A stretch of 64,000 nucleotides of DNA, from contig NW_022985190.1 in NCBI RefSeq assembly GCF_010093535.1, forward strand, positions 730,169 to 794,168. The letters run 5' to 3'. This stretch comes from Lindgomyces ingoldianus. Lineage: Eukaryota > Ascomycota > Dothideomycetes > Pleosporales > Lindgomycetaceae. How positions within the stretch are numbered: position 1 is the stretch's first letter; each line of letters opens with the position of its first letter. Shown here one piece after another: positions 33,593 through 43,126 of the stretch. A program made the position numbers and the translations under genes. A model generated the notes under the pieces. The model had not been told where the DNA came from, made no database searches, and worked only from the letters and a program-made list of their open reading frames with translations.

Positions 33593-34983
33593 TGTAACGG
33601 CACAGGCAAGACAATGGGTCCAAATGCGGTAGGAATCCACTTAGAGGCATATAGGAGTGCGTGGGGACTTAGAACATAGGAATCGCCATTAACACCTATC
33701 GGCCTTATATAAAGAATATTAGAAAACTACTAAGCTAGCTATAAAAGCAAAGTGCGACTAAATACAGAAGAGAATAAGAGTAACAGCAGGGGTTAGAGCT
33801 AGGTTAGGGTCAGGGCTAATACAGGGGCCTTCTAGAGGTTCTAGGACGCCTAAGATAGAACAATTTATAAGAATTATTACACTACCCCCCCCTCTATAGA
33901 CTAATAGTTCTTATTAGTAGTAGTTATAGTATAAAGTATTGCTGTTATGTTCTTTACATTCTTAAACTAAAACTAGTCTAATTTAGCTAGTGTTCTTACT
34001 CTAAGTATTCCTTTACACTGTTAGCAGTGTCCTCTAAACTAAACGCTATGCGTGCGCGCCTACTTTAATATTAATCTGTATAGATGTCTAGCTAATTTCC
34101 TTGCTATCTATGCAGTTATTAATCTTAGGCGTGCGTTTAGTAAGGTAACATTTAAGTATTATTAAAGGTGCCTAAAAGGTCTTTTGCTATTAAGGTAGCA
34201 GTAGTAATTTAAGGCATTATTAGAGGTAATTTAGTAGTTAGTAGGGGTTAACTAGTAGTCTTAGCTAGATTAGCTGCTAGAGGTTAACTCTAAATTAGAT
34301 AGGTCTAGCTTTAGGTTCTACAGAGGCAGGTTTAGCTATTAATAAAGTAGTAGTTAGTAGTTAAAGGTTAGTAGTAAAGAGTTAGGCATTAGCAGTTATC
34401 TCTAATTCTAATAAGTTATTAGTAGTCTCTACGTTTCTACTTTAGCACATTTTACATAACTTTTTTAAAAGTAATTTTAATTATAGAGGATAGAAAGTTC
34501 TAAACTTAAAGGCTTTAGTTAATAAAAAGTCTCTAGTATCCTATCTATAAACTAAGTAGTTTAATATAATAGTATGTAAGTATTATAACCTAAACTAAAT
34601 TAAACACATCTTAGAGCTTAAACATAGTTAAATAAATAATAAGTGTAATATTATAATAAGGCTGTTACTAGTAATAGTAAGTTTTTTAATATAATGTAAT
34701 AGCATAGGTAAGACAATAGGTCTAAATGCAGTAGGAATCTACTTAGAGGCATATAAGAGTGCGTGGGGACTTAGAATCTAGGAATTGCTATTAACACCTA
34801 TAGGCCTTATATAAAGGATATTAGAAAACTACTAAGCTAGCTATAGGGGCAAGGTGCAACTAAATACATAAGGGAATAGGGGTAACAGCAGGGGTCAGGG
34901 CTAGGTTAGGGTCGGGGCCGATACGGGGGCCTTCCGGAGGTTCCGGGACGCCCGAGATGGAACGATTCATGAGAATCGTTACA
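33593..34983 (-). mobile_element. Non-autonomous LTR retrotransposon, family B
   Basis: LTRs of exactly 289 bp at 33593-33881 and 34695-34983, flanked by AGAGT (33588-33592 and 34984-34988). Next to the left LTR is the complement of a purine tract (CTACCCCCCCCTCTATAGAC), so the element is on the minus strand. The 813-bp interior resembles only the start of the related autonomous element at 49,550 plus remains of a gag zinc-knuckle region; no pol is present. The outer halves of the LTRs are nearly unmutated, the inner halves and interior strongly RIP-mutated. Confidence 0.85.
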
Positions 34984-35093
34984 AGAGTGTTAGTAATAAG
35001 AATAAGTTAGAGAGAATGTATAGTCTAACCTTACAGCCTATAAAGAGAAGAGAGAGGAAGTTAGGCTAATTATAGTTTGTCTCTTACGCTGTA

Positions 35094-36959
35094 ACGTACT
35101 TCACGAGTGAGTTGCTCACACACCCAAGTTGCTTACTTTTGCCAAGACCCCACCCTAACAAACTCTATTATAGCCTATAACAACCTGCTCTAGCACTATA
35201 TAGTACAGTACAGCCTAGAATATTATTTAGATACTACTTCTGCTTCTTACTTACACATTTGCGCATTATGCCTAGTCTAATTGCACTGTCTGTAGCGCCT
35301 TTAGGATAGCTTACCTACTTTAGCTTACACCTGCTTCTTTACCTTCTTTTTATTACTGCGCACTTTAAACTTTTTTAAAGCTATTAAGCATAGGCTTTTC
35401 TAAATTATTAAAGTCTTTTCTACCTTAATTTACTTTTTTTTATGTAATTTATATTATGTAGTAGCCTTATTAGCTGCTTAAAGCTTAGTAATTTTCTATT
35501 ACACTAACACTAGCTTATGCATAATTATTACTGCCCTTTTTAAGACCTTTTTAAACACCTTAACTATAAAAGTTAGTAAACTATTTATATACTTTTAAAT
35601 TTTTATTTTTATAAGCATTAATTATAACCTAAGTTCTAAAGTATTACTTAGGGTTTATAACTACTAGGGCTTATTATATATAAGTAGTAGTAGTAATAAA
35701 GTGCGTAACTTTATATTAAAGCTTATTATAACTTATTATAGGTTAAAAGGAACTAATTTAGTGCCTTAGAACTCTTTTTAGATATTACTAAAAGTAATTA
35801 TAGCATTATAAGCTACTTTAAAGCATAGTAAGAACTTTATTTTTATAATATAAGTAATTTAGTTATGTATAAAGTTTTTAGCTTAGCGCCTATATATCTT
35901 TTTTAAAAAAGTAAAACAACCTACATTAAGTAGCTATAAAAGGTGTAATAAGTAAAAAAGCATGTAAATAGTAATAATTTTATTATTTTTATAGTATTAC
36001 TAAAAATAAAGTAAGTTATAGCTTTTATAGCTATTAATAACTAGCAAATAGTAGCTACTAACAGTACACTTTTTTATATACACGTTAAAGTGCTTTAACT
36101 AGTCTAGACTAAGCTAATTAGTAGTCTAGCTACACTTAGAAATTATAATAACTTAATTTTAAAGTAGATTTTCTTTTTTATACTAGTTTAAAAAGTAGTT
36201 GCTACTTTAAAAGATAATAAAAAGTAAAATAGCTTACTTTTTAGCATTAATACTCTAAATAGCTGTTGTCTACTTCTAGTTACCTAGCTAGACTACTTTT
36301 AGCTATCCTTATCTCTCTAAACTTATAACAACTACTTTAGTAAATATCTAGCTTATTATAAACCTTATTTTATTAAAGTTATACATGTTGTTATTTTAGA
36401 TACTATACTTAGCTTTAATATTCTTTATAAAGTTAAACTAGCTTTAAATTACTATAAAATCTTTATAAAAAGCTTTTTTATAGTTATACTTACACTTAAA
36501 CTTTACTTTAAGCTTTAAGTAATACTTAATAAATATATTAAGCTAGTTTATGCTAATATAGCCTATATTATGCTTAGCATGTAAAAAATTAGCTATATTA
36601 GCTACAGCTACTAGCTAGAGGGGAAATCCTTATGCATTTAGCTTAAGTATATGCTAAATAATTACCTACTTTTTATTATTATCTAGCTTTTATAAGTTAG
36701 CTGTATAATTAGCTTAGAAAAGTTATCTAGTATATTAGTTACTTATTATTTTTTAAGGGACTTTACAGATAGCTGTAGTGTGTCTTTTAAAAAGTGTTAT
36801 ATTTTATTTAAAAGCTTAAAGTATAAGCTATATTTAACATTCCTTTAACATGTTTAAGTAGTGTTGTTAGAAATACATTAGTGTAAGAAAAGTAGTGTAG
36901 TAAGGTCTTAGCAAAAGTAAGCAACTTAGGTGTGTAAGCAACTCGCCTGTGAAGTACGT
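35094..36959 (-). mobile_element. Fot1/pogo (Tc1/mariner superfamily) transposon, RIP-inactivated
   Basis: 1,866 bp between TA duplications (35092-35093 and 36960-36961). The termini share the outer 55-60 bp (ACGTACTTCAC..GTTGCTCACACACC). The minus strand encodes, right to left, a CENP-B-type DNA-binding region, FIKNIKAKYSI, YNFNKIRFI (first Asp lost), TKVVVISLER, INAKK.AILLFIIF, LDQLKHFNVY, LLVINSYKSYN (second Asp lost, where LLVIDGHKSH is usual) and a HSSHLLQPLDV-like end near 35,932-35,982. The size and order match Fot1. Many TAA/TAG stops make it inactive. Confidence 0.85.
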
Positions 36960-37091
36960 TATATATTATAAGATATACTAAAGTAATAAATGTCTTTAGA
37001 AATAGTTATAGCTACTTAGTCTTATTATAAAGATAAAACTAAACTTTAATTACACCCCCCCTAACTATAGTTAAGATTAAGACTATATACT

Positions 37092-37507
37092 TGTGTGGAG
37101 GATAAAATAGCCTGGCAGTAGCTGTTCAGAAGATCGGATGAAGTGACTCTGCTATCTAAGAGAGCTGAAGGCTCTCCTTATATACACCGAGCTTCGGAAC
37201 ATAATATCTCCAGATCCCGAGCTGCGTCCCAGGCTCTGAGCCCCAGCTAAGGCTCTTAGTATACGCGACAACTTGTTATAGTAACCGCTCTGTCTGTTGT
37301 GACTATTATGACTGCGGTCCTTAGCTCTGCGGTCGCTGCGGTCGCTGCGGTCAGCTATACCTGATCGGTATACCATGATCTGATTGTTCCGGCTGGTCTG
37401 CGCCAAGCCTCGTACTGTGTAGCCAAGAGAGCTGTCTACTAATAGTGATTGTACAGTTCCAATGCCGCCTGACACTCGCTTACAGCCCTATCCTAGGTTG
37501 TAACACA
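37092..37507 (-). repeat. Probable LTR, little mutated
   Basis: A GC-normal 416-bp segment inside the AT block. It starts TGTGTGGAGG and ends TTGTAACACA, with TGTG..CACA inverted ends and TACT on both sides. Read on the minus strand it has a TATA-like GTATATAAGG and a short GACCGCA tandem. A purine-tract complement (ACACCCCCCCTAAC) lies 40 bp to its left. The minus-strand 107-codon frame inside is not a convincing gene. It could be a solo LTR or the surviving end of a lost element; the flanks do not match a single empty site. Confidence 0.5.
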
Positions 37508-37935
37508 TACTAAGCTAGTTTATGCTAACGTAGCCTAGATTACACTTAGCGTGTAAAGAATTAACTATATTAGCTATAGCTGCTAGCTAAAAGGAAAATT
37601 CTTATATATTTAGCTTAAGTATATGCTTAATAATTACTTACTTCTTATTATTATCTAGCTTTTATAAGGTAGCTATAAAATTAGCTTATAAAGGTTATTT
37701 AGTGTATTAGTTATTTATTATTTTTTAAAAAACTTTATACATAGCTATAGTATATTACTTTAAAAGTGTTATATTTTATTTAAAAGCTTAAAGTATAAGC
37801 TGTATTTAACTTTTTTTTTTTTAGCACATCTAAGTAGTGTTATTAAGAATGCATTAGTGTAAGAAGAGTAGTTTAGTAAGATCTTAGCAAAACTAAGTAA
37901 CTAAGGTGTGTAAGCAACTTGCCTGTAGTGTACGT
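37508..37935 (-). mobile_element. Fot1/pogo-family right-end fragment
   Basis: Matches the right arm of the family (ACTAAGCTAGTTTATGCTAAC through ..GCAACTTGCCTGTAGTGTACGT) and is followed by TA. It starts abruptly beside the probable LTR. Confidence 0.7.
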
Positions 37936-38302
37936 TAATAGTTTATTTTAAATTATTAATAAGTAATAAAAAGCCTATAACAGACTATATAAAAGGCTAA
38001 TAAACTTAAATTGTTAAAGATATTTTCATGTTAGTATAGCTGTAGCCACACACAGAGAACCTTACCTACTAATACTAAATACAAGCTATTCTGAACCGCA
38101 AATTGCGAAGAGAAATGAACAAACACCATCATCTCCTAATGGTACCGTAACGAACAGAAACAGCCAACGAAGTGAAATAGACAAGGACCAAACACTAACG
38201 CCAGAACTTCGTGAGCGGCACTCATCAGTCATAATATCCCAAAACCCCAACCCTCGAAAGATGCATCAACTAACTCCGTTGATGCGAACCCGTCTCCCCG
38301 CC

Positions 38303-38325
38303 GATGATTGGTGTCCCCAATCATC
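38303..38325 (-). other. Perfect 9-bp hairpin in the 3' UTR of the C2H2 gene
   Basis: GATGATTGG (38303-38311) and CCAATCATC (38317-38325) pair perfectly around a 5-base loop, 60 bases beyond the stop codon of the minus-strand gene. It has no T-run that would suggest a terminator. Confidence 0.5.
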
Positions 38326-38384
38326 TAGACACCGTTGCGCCAATACTTTATTAAATACAAGAAGGGACGAACAAAAAGTTGCCC

Positions 38385-40052
38385 TCAATCGGCCATATAG
38401 TTATTGAAATTTTCAGCGTCGAATTGGAAGTCATTGAAATCTGATGTCGATGAACACCTCTTGTCGTTGTAAGCAGCAAGCTGTGCTGATGGATTGTACG
38501 AGTTGTCGTTAGAGTTCATGTACAAACTACAATCCGCAAAGGTATTGTACTCGACCATGCTCATATTCATGTTCGGTAAGTCGATGGGCTGCGAAGCATT
38601 TGATGGATACGAGGCATCGTACGTGTTGACGCCCAATGAATTAGCAACAGTCACATTCGAATCGATGTTGTCCGAGTCACGTTGTTGAACGGCTCGCTTT
38701 TTCGATTGTTTGGGCTCGTTTCGCACGTCGACTTCATGAATCCAATGTTGCTTCAAATAGTCCATCGGAGGATCGTTACCTCCGCCGCTACCACCTCGTC
38801 TCTCATCGTGCTTGCCCTTCCGTCCCTGTTTCTTAGGGTGAAAGTGGAAGCGTCGCAAATGTGCGGCAGCATTGTAGTACGCACCGTAAATTTTCTGGTT
38901 GCGACAGTGCTTGCAGTTCGCGAGGAATTTCTTGTCTGGCGACGAATCATAGCATATGAAGCCTTTCCGGATTTGAGCATGCGCGCGTGCCTTGTGCCTG
39001 TCGAGCTCGTGGGGGCCACGGAAGCCGTTCGCATTTTCGTCGCAATGTGGGCATTTGACCTTTTCGTGCTTAGGTCGAGAGTAGGGAGCTTTAGTAATAA
39101 GAGCAACGTCTTTCGACGAACCATCTGCAGACCGCATCTGCTTCATCTGAACATTGGATGATGGTGAGCGAGTCTCATCGTTTTCGATTGCCTTTGGAGC
39201 AATCGGGCGAGAGGCTTGTGTGATGACCTCTCGGTTTCGTTGTGAGTGTCGGGAGCTAGTGGACGACGCTGAAGCGCTGCTCGAATCGCTCTCGCTCTCG
39301 TATGAAGTCGACCTCCGCATATCTTCCGCCAGGCACGACTGATTCTTAAAGGAAGTAAGTGTCGAAACACTTGAAGAAACATGTGCAGGGGGGGAAACAG
39401 TTTCACTGGAAGGTCCAGTGAAATTAGGAAAAGGAGAAGGATCAATATCGGAAGTGATATTTCTCGTGTCAACATCAGAAGCAAAAGAATTAAGAAAGGT
39501 ATCCTCAGTGAGCACAGGGTACACACTTGAACAATCAGAACTAACACGCATCATTGAAAGGTCACAAACAAGTTGGTTGTTAAAACTATTCTGATAACTC
39601 ATAGTGCTACTCGAGCGAGTAGCTGGAGTCATCAGAGTAGCTGTCGAGACTGTGCTTGGGGAAGCAGAGCCGTCCGACGACGGACTCCACAGTGGATTTT
39701 GTGTCAGTTGCTCGACAAGTTGTCGGCTGAGGTCTTGCTGAGAGGGAAAGGAGGGGGAGGTTGACGACTCAAGGTAGTTGATGTAATCGGTAGGGTCGTA
39801 TTCGACTACGCCATTGTTGCCAAAGGTTGATATCTCATCGATGGTCTGGAGGGAGGGCCGGCTCCGGGTTGACAGAGACTCCGAGTACAGTGAGTATTCG
39901 CTCACCTGATGGCCAGCAAGCGGGGAAGAAGCCGACATGGCGGAGATGGATCGCTGACCAAGCCCATTGCTGTTGACGATATTGCTAAAGGAGAGTGACG
40001 AAGCCGAGCGGTTCATAGGTACTGCAGCAGGAGCTGAGTGTGTGCGGTCCAT
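38385..40052 (-). CDS. Fungal C2H2 zinc-finger transcription factor
   Basis: An uninterrupted 555-residue frame. The N-terminal 330 residues are Ser/Thr-rich and disordered, as usual for fungal activators. At about 331-355 comes a zinc finger, KCPHCDENANGFRGPHELDRH (Cys-x2-Cys..His), with ARAH. A second follows at about 379-405 (CKHC..YGAYYNAAAHLRRFHF), and then a very conserved basic tail GRKGKHDERRGG and DPPMDYLKQHWIHEVDV. This two-finger arrangement with the YNAAAHLRR and WLKQHW-like blocks belongs to a Pezizomycotina-wide family without a settled function. Nuclear, DNA-binding action is inferred. It is the only gene between two AT-rich blocks, yet the frame is intact and shows normal codon use, so it is not itself RIP-mutated. 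Confidence 0.88.
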   Translation of the reverse strand: MDRTHSAPAAVPMNRSASSLSFSNIVNSNGLGQRSISAMSASSPLAGHQVSEYSLYSESLSTRSRPSLQTIDEISTFGNNGVVEYDPTDYINYLESSTSPSFPSQQDLSRQLVEQLTQNPLWSPSSDGSASPSTVSTATLMTPATRSSSTMSYQNSFNNQLVCDLSMMRVSSDCSSVYPVLTEDTFLNSFASDVDTRNITSDIDPSPFPNFTGPSSETVSPPAHVSSSVSTLTSFKNQSCLAEDMRRSTSYESESDSSSASASSTSSRHSQRNREVITQASRPIAPKAIENDETRSPSSNVQMKQMRSADGSSKDVALITKAPYSRPKHEKVKCPHCDENANGFRGPHELDRHKARAHAQIRKGFICYDSSPDKKFLANCKHCRNQKIYGAYYNAAAHLRRFHFHPKKQGRKGKHDERRGGSGGGNDPPMDYLKQHWIHEVDVRNEPKQSKKRAVQQRDSDNIDSNVTVANSLGVNTYDASYPSNASQPIDLPNMNMSMVEYNTFADCSLYMNSNDNSYNPSAQLAAYNDKRCSSTSDFNDFQFDAENFNNYMAD

Positions 40053-42250
40053 GGGGTTCGGGTCTGAGGTCTAGGGACCGTTAGAAGGGGAGGTGATAAC
40101 CAAAGAGCAAGTGTTCCATACTGGAGTGTGGGTAATGGTAGGTGCACCATACGACATGGTTCGAGGACCCTGGCAGGGAGACGCAGGCTGGACATTGCAC
40201 GTCAGGTGATTGCTACCAGAGCGCATCCAATGCTCCAGTCGCTCGTTTTCGGTAAGGTCGGCATTCCGTTTCCAAAATTCCAGTCTAGAATGCTCGATCA
40301 TCTGGAAAACGGTGGGGCTGAAGTTAATCATCGCTTCAGGATATGGAATCTGCGACGCAATAGCGATCAGCAATGTCACTCAAACTAAGGCGTGCTATCA
40401 TGCTTGGTCTTACTCTGGATCTTGGTGGCAGGTGGTGAAGAGTGAGGATACGAATGAGATGGGCGTTGGAATGGCGAGGCGAGCAGAAAGGGTCGGAGGG
40501 TGTGGGCATGGGAGAGGTTGGCTTTTGAATCGTGCGTTGCGGTGATGAGCTGGCAGCCGCAACCCCCAAGTTCGAAAGGCAGTTCACGAGTCGTGAGCCC
40601 TCCAACGCCATCTAACAGGGCACAGCTCAGTCTGCAGAGGGTCACGGGACCGCACATCGCATTTTCGGACCCCCCTGGCATTGGCTGCCGCTCACCGTCG
40701 CTGCGCTTCATTCGTCGCCTTGGTTTCCCTTTGCATTAGCCTCCCTGCTTTCATCCTTGGCACGGGGCTCACGGCAGCTGAATGTGCTCCCCGTTCCACC
40801 ATATCTGCAGCTGTCTGCATCCGGTATCTTGTGCTATTACCGCGACATGTCATCCTCGTCCGCTCGTCATTGCTTTTGCGTCGCACCAAGCTTCTTGACC
40901 GCAACCAACGGATCCCATAGGATTACATTGCAGTATCTAGCGCTTTCCAGACCTTACGTCCACAAGGCAAAATTCAAAAAGGCAAAAAGGCAAAAAGGCA
41001 GTCAGACCAACAATGCCAAACACAAAGGGCGCTCGGCTGAGAGAGGGCAACGCGCAGATACGATAAGTCCTTCAGCGCCCTGTCGGAGTAAGAAAGCCAA
41101 TCAAGGCACGGCCAAGGCAGACTGACCGCTCTCATCGTCCCATCCAACCGCTGTTGCGTCGCTGCTCTTGCCGAAGAAAGCATCTGACAGATCACTTCCT
41201 GGTTGCCCCACCTCATTGTTGCGGCTCTGCTACGATCATCATCCAATCAACGTTTCATTTCCACAGTGTCTCATCCTCCGACATTTTATCAAGCTGTTAC
41301 TAATTACCCAATTAAGCAACCCCTTCCCATGGCCCTCTTCGTTGTATTCTCAGCTGTGCTCGGTGTTCTTGTGAGGACAACATGTAATGGCAGCCGCATA
41401 CACCCGGAGGGCAACCCCCCTCATGGACTCATTGTGTTAACGAAGCTGCGCTCAGCATAGGCGTCAGCTCGATCATCTGTTTTGGCCGTGAAGCCCTCAC
41501 CTTCTTTTTGGATGCGAACTATATTCTGCGGTAATTGCAAAGCGGACGCTAATGAGGGCAACGCAACAAAACGCCGCCTGGCTGACGTGGAAGGGGCTGG
41601 AACGGCGAGCTGTGAAGGACTCCCAACGCCATGGCTGTCGTCTTCCCAAAACCTATCCCATAACTAGTGTTACTCGCCAATCGAGGTCCTTCCCACAAGG
41701 TTTTGGAAATACGCGACGGTTCCGTCCAAGGCCGCATCATCAGAAGCCCTCCTTGTCCCACCTTCAAATTCGCTCATGACGGGCTCCAGTGTTGCTATCG
41801 AGCCTTTCCTGGACATTGCGTTGAGACGGATTGGGGTGGGCACGAAGACGTGGTGCTTTCCAGCGACTGGATGGACAGCTCGGAGCCAGTACGCAGAGTC
41901 AAGTCTGGGTGCTCTAGTTCATTCGCTCCCGAAGCTTCATGTGACCTGAGTGTCAAAGGCAGAGACAAGGATCGAACTTTGCTTAGTGAAATACTGTGGT
42001 ATCCGGCCAAAGTATTGCACATTGTCAATGCGCTGTAGGGGTCCCTGGAACGCCATAGTAAATTTTATACACCAATCAACACGCTATTTGTATAGAAAGC
42101 TGTGTATCATTGCTCTGTCCAACACGCGCGTCTTAAGGAGATGATGGAGCTATCTACGCCACCCCAGAAGGTCGTCTCTCACGATGAGTGTGTCCAAATA
42201 TACGCCCTACAACTAGCAGGGTGTCCGCAGCAGCATACTAGTAGCCTTCT
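40053..42250. other. Upstream region of the C2H2 gene, no other gene recognised
   Basis: About 2.2 kb of normal composition up to the edge of the second AT-rich block. Many short open frames overlap on both strands (the longest are about 120 codons, 40,757-41,125 and 41,667-42,038), but none has a recognisable product. It probably holds a long promoter and 5' UTR for the minus-strand factor. Confidence 0.5.
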
Positions 42251-42507
42251 TAATTTCTCACAAAAACTGGTTTAGTACACATATGCTAGAGAACGCATTA
42301 CACTAAAGAAACAATCTAGTCACGCTCTACGCCTTACAGATGCCTAAGTTGATTAGCTTGTGGACTATATCTGTTACAACCAATAATCAACAATTTGATT
42401 AAGACCCTAGACGTCGCAACCCTCTTTAATAGGTTAACTCTAGAACTAAGCAAGCCTATATAGACTGATAACAATCTTAGCTACAAAGCCTATTACAACT
42501 TAGATAC

Positions 42508-42708
42508 TGTAAAGATGGGATGGTAGGTAGCACGGATAGCACTGAGAGCAAGCTTTCGGAGAAAGATAGGAGTGTATTGTAAGAGAGACGAATCGCTGCC
42601 AAGCCTCGCTTGTCAGGATTCATGCTTATATACGAAGCACAGGTCATATGACCTCCAAACAGGTCAGGTGAGGCCATACTGGCCCGTTCTGGGACATCCG
42701 GCCTTATA
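42508..42708 (-). repeat. Solo LTR, 201 bp
   Basis: TGTAAAGATGGG..GGCCTTATA flanked by GATAC on both sides (42503-42507 and 42709-42713). It is the reverse complement of the 201-bp segment at 49137-49337. It keeps TGA, TCA, CCA and CG words, so it is almost free of RIP. The minus-strand open frame across it (42,477-42,737) is not a gene. Confidence 0.85.
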
Positions 42709-42808
42709 GATACATAATCTGCCTTAACACTATACAATAGAGCAACTTAAAGTATATAGTCTATATAAATTACTATTAGAGTAATTTATAGTTAATTAAG
42801 TAGATTTC

Positions 42809-43126
42809 TGTCACGATTGTGCACGAGTAAGGTTATAGAGCTTCACAGAGGTCTAGTTTAATTACTATGTAAGGTATTATAGTAGGTACAAGACGTTGTG
42901 TAAGGAACAAGAAGGTTTAAAAGAAAATTAGTAATTAAATACTTAGCTTAGAAGTCTAAGCGCTTTAAGTATAAATTAAGCCTATTCTAAGTTTAGTTAG
43001 TGTTAAGGTAGTTTATGCTTAAGTTTATGTCTATGTTATATTATATTTATGTTAGACATGCACTAATAATACTCTAGTATGTGTCTAATATAGTTATGTC
43101 TAGAATCTAGGGAGGATACTGTAACA
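42809..43126 (-). repeat. 3' LTR of the 42,809-48,470 element
   Basis: 318 bp. The outer start (TGTCACGATTGTGCACGAG) is unmutated and the inner end (GATACTGTAACA) is mutated. Confidence 0.85.

Larger units (their letters stand above)
13210..38070. repeat. AT-rich RIP-mutated transposon block 1
   Basis: Base composition changes sharply after about 13,200 and returns to normal at about 38,070. Frames in this stretch are interrupted almost only by TAA and TAG, and TGA/TCA and TGG/CCA words are nearly absent. This is the mark of repeat-induced point mutation on transposons. Elements resolved inside it are listed separately. Intervals not assigned to an element (13,691-15,179, 16,881-17,166, 32,024-32,336, 33,441-33,587 and 36,962-37,091) are AT-rich debris. 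Confidence 0.92.

Noticed and set aside
37152..37475. 107-codon minus-strand frame with Arg/Asp/Ser repeats
   Set aside because: The Asp-Arg-Ser run comes from a GACCGCA tandem in an LTR-like segment with a TATA motif; it has no family resemblance and no codon evidence.
39143..39547. 134-codon minus-strand frame within the C2H2 gene
   Set aside because: It is an alternative frame of the Ser-rich part of the transcription factor and has no conserved features.
42477..42737. 86-codon minus-strand frame, with a matching 70-codon plus-strand frame at 49,129-49,341, suggesting a conserved small protein
   Set aside because: Both lie over the 201-bp solo LTR, which is the shared sequence. Flanking duplications (GATAC, CTAGA) and an empty site show it is an LTR, so the similar peptides reflect the repeat and not a gene.
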